The notes: a model not told the origin generated them from the sequence alone. 13,495 bases of DNA from Symbiodinium natans (GCA_905221605.1 CAJNDS010001590.1:1-13495), one strand, 5' to 3'. Shown: positions 1 through 7,330, counted from the first letter of the stretch. Numbers and translations are program-made.

Positions 1-538
1 GCCTGCGCCCCGCAACGAATGTGAAGCCTCTCGCATCGCCAAAAATCGGCCTTGAAGACCTCGGCAACCTCCTCCACTGAGTACTTCGCTGAGCGAGTTT
101 CGAAGGGCTTGCGACACCTTGGAAGCACAAACATGGACCCTACGGACTATGTCTGGGCACTTTTTTCGGCCAACAAATCAGGCTCCGACGTGGCAGACAT
201 GGCGCAAGTACGCTAGCTGTGGCCTAGGAGCTGCTTGAGGCAAGAGAGCGCTCAGCGAGCAGCGGCTCAGATGCAATCTGTTGAAGACACATGGCCCGTA
301 GGCGCAAAAATTAGCAAAAGTCTTTGAGAGTCTTGCAGATCTCAAGGCATCTTGAAAAAACAATCCGGCACAAAATCCAGCAAAACAGGTCTACGTGCAA
401 ACAAAGCAAAAGTACATTGCAAAAATAGCAAACAAACGCAAAACAACGCAAATCTCCGAAATCTCCTGTAAACAAGGAACAACATTTAGGGCTGCTAAAC
501 ACAAGCTAAAAGACAACCGCATGAAAGTGGCCTCCACA
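1..538 (+). repeat. Block a, unit 1
   Basis: Non-monomer part of the unit. Bases 1 to about 335 are moderately complex sequence and about 336-520 are A-rich with repeated GCAAAA-type runs. Differences from unit 2 include GAGTTTCG for GAGTTGCG near 97 and GCTAGC for GCAAGC near 213. The second puts a TAG into the reading frame that is open in unit 2. No gene is supported here. Confidence 0.85.
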
Positions 539-1048
539 GTTGCAGCTCCCTTTCTGCTGCACCATTACAAAAGCAAGCAGCTGCTTCGGACAAGCCCCTG
601 ATCCCCAAGCTTATGTTCTGCACGCTGCTCCCCAAAGTTCCTGGAACAAGGGCAGGCGCAGGCACGCTGACGAGACCCAGCTGCGTGAGCCCAGGGCTCA
701 GACTTGCGACCCCAAAAAATGGGGCCGTCTCGCGGCCCCAAAAATGGGGCCACGAAATGCACCCAGCTTCCCTTATTAATAATGTGTAACATATTTTTTT
801 TTATATCACACGAAGGGCTGGAAAACTGCGACCCCAAAATTTGGGGCCGCATGGCGGCTCCCCCAATTTTGGTTGTCGCTAAAAATCTGAATTTTTTCGA
901 GCCCATTGGAGTGTGCCCCAGATGTGCGACCTACAGCACCTTGACCACAGGCGTGTCTGTCCTACGTGGAGATTTTTTTTTTAAAGAACAAACGACCCCC
1001 CACAGGCAGCTTTCTTGCGGAAGTGATCAACATAATAGAACGAGGCAC
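539..1048 (+). repeat. Inner monomer U1-m1, long, A-type, diverged second half
   Basis: 510 bp. The first half matches the other monomers (double hairpin at 706-751, A-type site). From about 775 it departs: the AT-rich linker becomes TAACATAT followed by nine T and TATATCACAC, the second hairpin (828-879) is looser than elsewhere, and 880-965 has many substitutions against the consensus. A ten-T tract follows. TGCTGCAGCA at its start is altered to TGCTGCACCA. Because this diverged copy still has the second hairpin, the long form is probably the ancestral state. Confidence 0.88.
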
Positions 1049-1079
1049 GTTGCAGCTCTCCCTTTCGCGGTGCGAATTA
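775..1079 (+). repeat. Diverged patch within the inner array
   Basis: About 300 bp spanning the second half of U1-m1 and the first 30 bp of U1-m2. Alignable to the other monomers, but with many substitutions and indels, for example GCCCATTGGAGTGTGCCCCAG against GCCCCTGCGCTCCCCAG. The sequence on both sides is nearly identical to the other copies. Either an older monomer lineage survived here, or a segment from a related array was inserted by recombination. Confidence 0.8.
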
Positions 1080-1475
1080 CAAAAGCAAGCAGCTGCTTCG
1101 GACAAGCCCCTGATCCCCAAGCTTATGTTCTGCACGCTGCTCCCCAAAGTTCCTGGAACAAGGGCAGGCGCAGGCACGCTGACGAGACCCAGCTGCGTGA
1201 GCCCAGGGCTCAGACTTGCGACCCCAAAAAATGGGGCCGTCTCGCGGCCCCAAAAATGGGGCCACGAAATGCACCCAGCTTCCCTTATTATAATGTGTAA
1301 ATACATGAAAAGGCTGGAACTGCATTTTTCGAGCCCCTGCGCTCCCCAGATTGCGACGCTACAGCAACTCTGACCCACAGGCAAGCTCCTAGCGTGGAGA
1401 TTTTTTTTTAAAGAACAACGACCCCCCACAGGCAGCTTTCTTGCGGAAGTGATCAACATAATAGAAACGGGCACA
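1049..1475 (+). repeat. Inner monomer U1-m2, short, A-type
   Basis: 427 bp, without the second hairpin. The first 30 bp are diverged (GCTCTCCCTTTCGCGGTGCG in place of the usual segment containing TGCTGCAGCA), continuing the diverged patch from the previous monomer. The double hairpin is at 1218-1263 and, like U1-m1, has six A in the left loop and CAGACTTG before it. This shows that the first halves of m1 and m2 share a recent ancestor. The T-tract is nine T. Confidence 0.88.
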
Positions 1476-1635
1476 GTTGCAGCTCCCTTTCTGCTGCAGC
1501 ATTACAAAAGCAAGCAGCTGCTTCGGACAAGCCCCTGATCCCCAAGCTTATGTTCTGCACGCTGCTCCCCAAGGCTCCTGGAACAAGGGCAGGCGCAGGC
1601 ACGCTGCCAGCGGCGTGAGCCCAGGGCTCAAACTT

Positions 1636-1680
1636 GCGACCCCAAAAATGGGGCCGTCTCGCGGCCCCAAAAATGGGGCC
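1636..1680. repeat. Double GC-clamped hairpin (representative; one per monomer)
   Basis: Two palindromic elements in tandem: GACCCC-AAAAAT-GGGGCC, a 7-bp spacer GTCTCGC, then GGCCCC-AAAAAT-GGGGCC. Each can fold into a stem of four to six G:C pairs with a six-base A/T loop on either strand, and the two elements can also pair with each other over their G/C arms. It is present in all fourteen monomers, at 706, 1218, 1636, 2108, 2532, 5110, 5589, 6006, 8570, 9044, 9462 (damaged), 12002, 12482 and 12899. Its sequence is related to the second hairpin. Confidence 0.9.
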
Positions 1681-1738
1681 ACGAAATGCACCCAGCTTCC
1701 CTTATTATAATGTGTAAATACATGAAAAGGCTGGAACT

Positions 1739-1785
1739 GCGACCCCAAAATTGGGGCCGCCTGGCGGCCCCAATTTTGGTGTCGC
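1739..1785. repeat. Second hairpin, 47-bp near-perfect palindrome (representative; long monomers only)
   Basis: Arms of 23 bp pair with one mismatch around a single central base: the left arm begins GCGACCCCAAAATTGGGG and the right arm ends CCCCAATTTTGGTGTCGC. It is found only in the nine long monomers, at 828, 1739, 2635, 5213, 6109, 8673, 9555, 12105 and 13002. It lies inside the 54 bases missing from short monomers. A perfect arm of this length can extrude as a cruciform in DNA or form a hairpin in a transcript of either strand. No function is shown by the sequence. Confidence 0.93.
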
Positions 1786-1947
1786 TAAATCTGCATTTTT
1801 TGAGCCCCTGCGCTCCCCAGATTGCGACGCTACAGCAACTCTGACCCACAGGCAAGCTCCTAGCGTGGAGATTTTTTTTTTAAAGAACAACGACCCCCCA
1901 CAGGCAGCTTTCTTGCGGAAGTGATCAACATAATAGAAACGGGCACC

Positions 1948-2364
1948 GTTGCAGCTCCCTTTCTGCTGCAGCATTACAAAAGCAAGCAGCTGCTTCGGAC
2001 AAGCCCCTGATCCCCAAGCTTATGTTCTGCACGCTGCTCCCCAAGGCTCCTGGAACAAGGGCAGGCGCAGGCACGCTGCCAGCGGCGTGAGCCCAGGGCT
2101 CAAACTTGCGACCCCAAAAATGGGGCCGTCTCGCGGCCCCAAAAATGGGGCCACGAAATGCACCCAGCTTCCCTTATTATAATGTGTAAATACATGAAAA
2201 GGCTGGAACTGCATTTTTCGAGCCCCTGCGCTCCCCAGATTGCGACGCTACAGCAACTCTGACCCACAGGCAAGCTCCTAGCGTGGAGATTTTTTTTTAA
2301 AGAACAACGACCCCCCACAGGCAGCTTTCTTGCGGAAGTGATCAACATAATAGAAACGGGCACA
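1948..2364 (+). repeat. Inner monomer U1-m4, short, B-type (reference copy)
   Basis: 417 bp, a typical short monomer. It follows the long form up to GGCTGGAACTGC (to 2213) and then passes directly to ATTTTTCGAGCCCC. The 54 bases with the second hairpin are absent and a single CTGC remains at the join. The double hairpin is at 2108-2152. The T-tract is nine T. Confidence 0.93.
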
Positions 2365-2842
2365 GTTGCAGCTCCCTTTCTGCTGCAGCATTACAAAAGC
2401 AAGCAGCTGCTTCGGACAAGCCCCTGATCCCCAAGCTTATGTTCTGCACGCTGCTCCCCAAGGTTCCTGGAACAAGGGCAGGCGCAGGCACGATGACGAG
2501 ACCCAGCTGCGTGAGCCCAGGGCTCAAACTTGCGACCCCAAAAATGGGGCCGACTCGCGGCCCCAAAAATGGGGCCACGAAATGCACCCAGCTTCCCTTA
2601 TTATAATGTGTAAATACATGAAAAGGCTGGAACTGCGACCCCAAAATTGGGGCCGCTTGGCGGCCCCAATTTTGGTGTCGCTAAATCTGCATTTTTCGAG
2701 CCCCTGCGCTCCCCAGATTGCGACGCTACAGCAACTCTGACCCACAGGCAAGCTCCTAGCGTGGAGATTTTTTTTTAAAGAACAACGACCCCCCACAGGC
2801 AGCTTTCTTGCGGAAGTGATCAACATAATAGAAACGGGCACC
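2365..2842 (+). repeat. Inner monomer U1-m5, long, A-type
   Basis: 478 bp, last monomer of unit 1. The double hairpin is at 2532-2576, with CGACTCGC in the spacer instead of CGTCTCGC. The second hairpin is at 2635-2681 with a T for C at the centre (GCCGCTTGGCGGC). The A-type site has GATGACGAG for GCTGACGAG, and the GTTCCTGGAAC palindrome is at 2463-2473. It ends in GGGCACC and passes into block c as GAGGAGGCC. Confidence 0.92.
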
Positions 2843-3160
2843 GAGGAGGCCACGCACAAGCGGACGTGACTTTTGCACACAAAAGCGGACCCAGAATCTG
2901 GCCTCGGAACAATTTCCTGCGCAAAGACCCGGAGCACATCTGGAAAACCTACTCCTGCGGAAAAATACAGCTGGGTTAGCCCCAGCGGCTCCTGGCTGCC
3001 TGGCCGCGTCACTTCTGATTCTCCCTGCCATCAGCATCCACCTCCACAACCTCACCTGGCAGCGCTGCAAAGCCGCACGACACACTGCGCCGCTGTGCAT
3101 CTTGCCTATCTGGACGAGCGCCGACCGCATCATGTGACAAATTCCAAAGTTTGAAGTAAC
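2843..3160 (+). repeat. Block c linker, unit 1
   Basis: 318 bp between the last monomer and the A-tract block. Starts GAGGAGGCCACGCACAAGCG. Contains GCTGGGTTAGCCCCAGC (2970-2986), a short stem-loop, and the closing stretch CATCATGTGACAAATTCC. It is open in more than one frame on both strands with no protein I recognise, so no gene is called. Confidence 0.82.
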
Positions 3161-3860
3161 GCTGAGGAAATCCATGGTGCCATGGAAGCTCATGGAAACC
3201 CTCGCTGAAGCTTCTAACATCTTTTTCCAAAGCCGTGCAAAGCATGAGAAAACCAATCGAAACCCCGCGGAGATTTTGCAGGAACCCTCACAAAGCTGAA
3301 CTGGAAGCTTCAAAGACCTGCGCACGACCTATATAAGAAAACCCACAGAAACCCCGCGGAAACCCTCACACAGCCCTAAGAAACCCACGGAAACCCCTTC
3401 AAAGCTGTCAAAAACCATGGAAAACCCACGGTAACCTTCACAAGACATTAGAAAAACCTTCCGAGAGCTTCAAAAACCTACGCAAAATCTAACAAAACCC
3501 ACTGAAACCCCGCAAACCTTAAGAAAACCCCAGGGAAACCATCTGAAAGCTTTTAAAAAACCAAGGCAAAACTTGACAAAACCCACGGACATCCGCGGAA
3601 ACCCTCACAAAACTTTAGAGAAATTCAAGGAAAACCTCCGGAAAGTTCAAAAACTGCACGAAATCCCACGGAAACCCTCACGAAACCCTTGAGGAACCTA
3701 CCAAAACCATCCAATAGGTTTTAACACATGCACGAAATCTAAGGAAACCCACGGAAACCCTCAGAAACCCCGCAGAAACCCTCGCGAAACTGTAGGGAAA
3801 CCCAGGGAAACCCTCCAGAAGCTTAACAAACATGAACGGAAACCCTGCGGAAACCCCTTT
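3161..3860 (+). repeat. Block d, unit 1: A-tracts phased at 10.5 bp
   Basis: About 700 bp of degenerate GGAAACCC-type sequence. A-tracts of two to six bases recur with the helical repeat. Starts I read by hand in one stretch are 3735, 3745, 3755, 3765, 3776, 3787, 3798, 3808, 3828, 3840 and 3851, one step being doubled. From 3338 to 3851 I count 49 steps, an average of 10.47 bp. Sequences phased like this are known to bend DNA intrinsically, and such bends can place nucleosomes or other architectural proteins. The block opens with TCCATGGTGCCATGGA (3171-3186), a stem of seven pairs. On the minus strand the same period gives a seven-residue pattern with Gly-Phe, which is a by-product. Confidence 0.88.
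3330..3337 (+). promoter_or_regulatory. TATA-like octamer in block d
   Basis: TATATAAG occurs here and at 6800-6807 in unit 2 within A-tract DNA. The unit 3 counterpart reads TAGAAAAG, so it is not conserved. No start site or gene lies in reach, so this is listed only as a sequence match. Confidence 0.1.
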
Positions 3861-4402
3861 ATCAGGACTGGATTCACCCTTTGGCAATTTACAAAGTTAT
3901 TAAAGGACAGGTGCAGGAAACCCGCCACCCAATCACCGCACGCCAATGTCAGTACTATACTACCGGTCGTCCCCTAAAGGGTGAAGGACGCAAGAGGTGT
4001 TCTTCTGCTTCTGGCGAGGACCTGTTTCAACCGGAGCGCCGAAGCTGGGGCATGCCTGCCATACGAATCAATGGTCGCTGACCGTCTAAGAAGCACTTCG
4101 CACCTTCAGGCAGAACGTCAAGGTACACATTGGTCTTTCACCAATCGGGTTCAGAAAAAGGAATACAGTCCACGTCTGCCTGGCTTCACCGTCCACGTCA
4201 CAACTTGCTATAGAACAAGACTGACTTCCTGCCTCAGGGTTCATATCAGACTCAACCCAAGGACCTGACTGAAGGCATGACTGGTTTCTTGCACCCAAAG
4301 CTTTGACCCCGCGCATGGCTGTTGCTACAACCATACACAGCTAGGCCACCAAGCAGCGCACGGATGAGCTTGGACACCTCCGGCCGCGCACCGGCCGGCC
4401 GC
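3861..4402 (+). repeat. Block e, unit 1: complex sequence and GC-rich junction
   Basis: 542 bp without internal repeats until the end, where CCGGCCGCGC occurs twice (4380-4389 and 4395-4404) in a CpG-dense stretch at the unit boundary. Short open frames exist on both strands, the longest forward ones about 66 and 95 codons, with no recognised protein. This is the most gene-like part of the unit in base composition, but it shows no consistent long frame. Confidence 0.8.
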
Positions 4403-4536
4403 GCCTGCGCCCCGCAACGAATGTGAAGCCTCTCGCATCGCCAAAAATCGGCCTTGAAGACCTCGGCAACCTCCTCCACTGAGTACTTCGCTGAGCGAGT
4501 TGCGAAGGGCTTGCGACACCTTGGAAGCACAAACAT
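4252..4536 (-). other. Weak candidate open frame across the e/a junction, unrecognised
   Basis: 94 codons from an ATG (complement of 4534-4536) to a stop at the 4252 end. The predicted protein has a plausible acidic helix (YSVEEVAEVFKADFW, about residues 18-32), then a basic Cys/Arg-rich middle, an Ala/Pro/Arg stretch encoded by the CpG-rich junction, and a Leu/Gly segment (LIRALLGGLAVYG). I recognise no family. The frame is in register in unit 1 as far as visible (134 down to the window edge), but in units 3 and 4 a one-base loss shifts the ATG, leaving 88 codons from GTG (7722-7988, 11154-11420). An overlapping forward frame is also open, so chance is a fair explanation. Confidence 0.15.
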
Positions 4537-4941
4537 GGACCCTACGGACTATGTCTGGGCACTTTTTTCGGCCAACAAATCAGGCTCCGACGTGGCAGAC
4601 ATGGCGCAAGTACGCAAGCTGTGGCCTAGGAGCTGCTTGAGGCAAGAGAGCGCTCAGCGAGCAGCGGCTCAGATGCAATCTGTTGAAGACACATGGCCCG
4701 TAGGCGCAAAAATTAGCAAAAGTCTCTGAGAGTCTTGCAGATCTCAAGGCACCTTGAAAAAACAATCCGGCACAAAATCCAGCAAAACAGGTCTACGTGC
4801 AAACAAAAGCAAAAGTACATTGCAAAAATAGCAAACAAACGCAAAACAACGCAAATCTCCGAAATCTCCTGTAAACAAGGAACAACATTTAGGGCTGCTA
4901 AACACAAGCTAAAAGACAACCGCATGAAAGTGGCCTCCACA
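4403..4941 (+). repeat. Block a, unit 2
   Basis: Best-preserved copy of the block. The first 330 bp are open in one forward frame (4427-4729) and in one reverse frame that crosses into block e. The tail from about 4757 to 4885 is A-rich: A-tracts start near 4774, 4784, 4805, 4824, 4833, 4843, 4853, 4862, 4873 and 4881, a spacing near 10 bp. The tail ends in GTGGCCTCCACA just before the first monomer. Confidence 0.85.
4427..4729 (+). other. Weak candidate open frame in block a, unrecognised and broken in other copies
   Basis: An open stretch of about 100 codons with no ATG until codon 37 (MDPTDYVWALFSANKSG). The residue mix is varied rather than low-complexity, which is why I record it. Unit 1 and unit 3 carry a TAG (GCTAGC near 213 and 8085), and units 3 and 4 have a one-base loss in the GAAGGC stretch. 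Only unit 2 is open throughout. It could be an exon fragment or a decayed gene piece captured in the repeat, or simply chance. The family is unknown. Confidence 0.15.
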
Positions 4942-5428
4942 GTTGCAGCTCCCTTTCTGCTGCAGCATTACAAAAAGCAAGCAGCTGCTTCGGACAAGCC
5001 CCTGATCCCCAAGCTTATGTTCTGCACGCTGCTCCCCAAGGTTCCTGGAACAAGGGCAGGCGCAGGCACGCTGACGAGACCCAGCTGCGTGAGCCCAGGG
5101 CTCAAACTTGCGACCCCAAAAATGGGGCCGTCTCGCGGCCCCAAAAATGGGGCCACGAAATGCACCCAGCTTCCCTTATTATAATGTGTAAATACATGAA
5201 AAGGCTGGAACTGCGACCCCAAAATTGGGGCCGCCTGGCGGCCCCAATTTTGGTGTCGCTAACTCTGCATCTGCATTTTTCGAGCCCCTGCGCTCCCCAG
5301 ATTGCGACGCTACAGCAACTCTGACCCACAGGCAAGCTCCTAGCGTGGAGATTTTTTTTTTTAAAGAACAACGACCCCCCACAGGCAGCTTTCTTGCGGA
5401 AGTGATCAACATAATAGAAACGGGCACA
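4942..5428 (+). repeat. Inner monomer U2-m1, long, A-type, with a small duplication
   Basis: 487 bp. The double hairpin is at 5110-5154 and the second hairpin at 5213-5259. It is about 15 bp longer than the usual long copy. Between the second hairpin and the ATTTTTCGAG segment it reads AACTCTGCATCTGC, a short local duplication of the CTGC-containing stretch. It also has an extra A in TTACAAAAAGC and an eleven-T tract. Confidence 0.92.
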
Positions 5429-5845
5429 GTTGCAGCTCCCTTTCTGCTGCAGCATTACAAAAGCAAGCAGCTGCTTCGGACAAGCCCCTGATCCCCAAGC
5501 TTATGTTCTGCACGCTGCTCCCCAAGGCTCCTGGAACAAGGGCAGGCGCAGGCACGCTGCCAGCGGCGTGAGCCCAGGGCTCAAACTTGCGACCCCAAAA
5601 ATGGGGCCGTCTCGCGGCCCCAAAAATGGGGCCACGAAATGCACCCAGCTTCCCTTATTATAATGTGTAAATACATGAAAAGGCTGGAACTGCATTTTTC
5701 GAGCCCCTGCGCTCCCCAGATTGCGACGCTACAGCAACTCTGACCCACAGGCAAGCTCCTAGCGTGGAGATTTTTTTTTAAAGAACAACGACCCCCCACA
5801 GGCAGCTTTCTTGCGGAAGTGATCAACATAATAGAAACGGGCACA
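5429..5845 (+). repeat. Inner monomer U2-m2, short, B-type
   Basis: 417 bp, indistinguishable by eye from U1-m4 in structure. The double hairpin is at 5589-5633, the second hairpin is absent, the T-tract is nine T, and it ends in GGGCACA. Confidence 0.93.
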
Positions 5846-6315
5846 GTTGCAGCTCCCTTTCTGCTGCAGCATTACAAAAGCAAGCAGCTGCTTCGGACAA
5901 GCCCCTGATCCCCAAGCTTATGTTCTGCACGCTGCTCCCCAAGGCTCCTGGAACAAGGGCAGGCGCAGGCACGCTGCCAGCGGCGTGAGCCCAGGGCTCA
6001 AACTTGCGACCCCAAAAATGGGGCCGTCTCGCGGCCCCAAAAATGGGGCCACGAAATGCACCCAGCTTCCCTTATTATAATGTGTAAATACATGAAAAGG
6101 CTGGAACTGCGACCCCAAAATTGGGGCCGCCTGGCGGCCCCAATTTTGGTGTCGCTAAATCTGCATTTTTCGAGCCCCTGCGCTCCCCAGATTGCGACGC
6201 TACAGCAACTCTGACCCACAGGCAAGCTCCTAGCATGGAGATTTTTTTTTAAGAACAACGACCCCCCACAGGCAGCTTTCTTGCGGAAGTGATCAACATA
6301 ATAGAAACGGGCACC
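5846..6315 (+). repeat. Inner monomer U2-m3, long, B-type
   Basis: 470 bp, last monomer of unit 2. The double hairpin is at 6006-6050 and the second hairpin at 6109-6155. Before the nine-T tract it reads GCATGGAG instead of GCGTGGAG, and after it AAGAAC instead of AAAGAAC. Both variants recur in the last monomer of unit 3 only. Confidence 0.93.
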
Positions 6316-6630
6316 GGGGAGGCCACGCACAAGCGGACGTGACTTTTGCACACAAAAGCGGACCCAGAATCTGGCCTCGGAACAATTTCCTGCGCAGACC
6401 CGGAGCACATATGGAAAACCTACTCCTGCGGAAAAATACAGCTGGGTTAGCCCCAGCGGCTCCTGGCTGCCTGGCCGCGTCACTTCTGATTCTCCCTGCC
6501 ATCAGCATCCACCTCCACAACCTCACCTGGCAGCGCTGCAAAGCCGCACGACACACTGCGCCGCTTGCATCTTGCCTATCTGGACGAGCGCCGACCGCAT
6601 CATGTGACAAATTCCAAAGTTTGAAGTAAC
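6316..6630 (+). repeat. Block c linker, unit 2
   Basis: 315 bp. Starts GGGGAGGCC. It is two bases shorter than unit 1 in GCGCAGACCCGG, has ACATATGG for ACATCTGG, and lacks the TG in CCGCTTGCATC. These small indels shift any reading frame relative to unit 1, which argues against a conserved protein here. Confidence 0.82.
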
Positions 6631-7330
6631 GCTGAGGAAATCCATGGTGCCATGGAAGCTCATGGAAACCCTCGCTGAAGCTTCTAACATCTTTTTCCAA
6701 AGCCGTGCAAAGCATGAGAAAACCAATCGAAACCCCGCGGAGATTTTGCAGGAACCCTCACAAAGCTGAACTGGAAGCTTCAAAGACCTGCGCACGACCT
6801 ATATAAGAAAACCCACAGAAACCCCGCGGAAACCCTCACACAGCCCTAAGAAACCCACGGAAACCCCTTCAAAGCTGTCAAAAACCATGGAAAACCCACG
6901 GTAACCTTCACAAGACATTAGAAAAACCTTCCGAGAGCTTCAAAAACCTACGCAAAATCTAACAAAACCCACTGAAACCCCGCAAACCTTAAGAAAACCC
7001 CAGGGAAACCATCTGAAAGCTTTTAAAAAACCAAGGCAAAACTTGACAAAACCCACGGACATCCGCGGAAACCCTCACAAAACTTTAGAGAAATTCAAGG
7101 AAAACCTCCGGAAAGTTCAAAAACTGCACGAAATCCCACGGAAACCCTCACGAAACCCTTGAGGAACCTACCAAAACCATCCAATAGGTTTTAACACATG
7201 CACGAAATCTAAGGAAACCCACGGAAACCCCCAGAAACCCCGCGGAAACCCTCGCGAAACTGTAGGGAAACCCAGGGAAACCCTCCAGAAGCTTAACAAA
7301 CATGAACGGAAACCCTGCGGAAACCCCTTT
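6631..7330 (+). repeat. Block d, unit 2: phased A-tracts
   Basis: Same length as unit 1 and different at only two positions by my reading (CCCCCAGAAACC for CCCTCAGAAACC near 7230 and CGCGGAAACC for CGCAGAAACC near 7243), so the phasing is preserved. The TCCATGGTGCCATGGA palindrome is at 6641-6656. Confidence 0.88.

Larger units (their letters stand above)
1476..1947 (+). repeat. Inner monomer U1-m3, long, B-type (reference copy)
   Basis: 472 bp, a typical long monomer. In order: TGCTGCAGCA (1492-1501), AAGCAGCTGCTT (1512-1523), CGCTGCCAGCG (1602-1612), GAGCCCAGGGCTC (1617-1629), double hairpin (1636-1680), AT-rich TTATTATAATG (about 1702-1712), second hairpin (1739-1785), ten-T tract (1872-1881), then GTGATCAACATAATAGAAAC leading to the next copy. 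All the short sites named are perfect palindromes, the 11- and 13-mers having a single central base. No RNA or protein product is evident. Confidence 0.93.
1..4402 (+). repeat. Higher-order unit 1 (4402 bp, five inner monomers)
   Basis: Block a is 1-538, b is 539-2842, c is 2843-3160, d is 3161-3860 and e is 3861-4402. It is longer than the other units because block b has the order L-S-L-S-L instead of L-S-L. The extra length (930 bp against unit 2) is close to one L plus one S monomer. Its first monomer and the start of the second include a strongly diverged patch (about 775-1079). Its block d differs from that of unit 2 at only two positions by my reading, so these two neighbours were copied or homogenised recently in that block. 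Confidence 0.93.

Noticed and set aside
1739-1785. The second hairpin as a small inverted-repeat transposon
   Set aside because: The outer ends do not coincide with the insertion boundary (a TAAAT tail lies on one side only), and the diverged copy also has it. Deletion explains the short form better, though insertion is not excluded.
1949-2182. Recurrent 77-codon forward frame in B-type monomers, with longer forms in A-type monomers
   Set aside because: It starts at TTG, simply tracks the monomer repeat, overlaps a minus-strand frame of similar length, and reads the palindrome in both directions. Nothing suggests translation.
1476-2842. CRISPR array
   Set aside because: The repeats are hundreds of bases long and directly adjacent, with no spacers of uniform length and no cas genes.
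2524-3012. Minus-strand frame of 162 codons over the last monomer and linker of unit 1, with similar frames in units 2 and 4
   Set aside because: It changes composition and frame between units through small indels, runs through the T-tract as Lys codons and through the hairpins, and has no recognisable domain.
3161-3860. Degenerate telomere repeat (AAACCCT resembles the complement of TTTAGGG)
   Set aside because: The period is 10-11 bp rather than 7, and AAACCC is mostly followed by ACGG, TCAC or CGCGG rather than T and the next unit.
3678-3887. Minus-strand frame with a repeated Gly-Phe pattern every seven residues
   Set aside because: The period is two turns of the 10.5-bp A-tract phasing read as codons. 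It is a by-product of the DNA repeat.
4220-4262. tRNA-like GGGTTCATATC resembling a B box
   Set aside because: The flanking bases do not pair as a T-stem and no acceptor, D or anticodon stem can be drawn around it.
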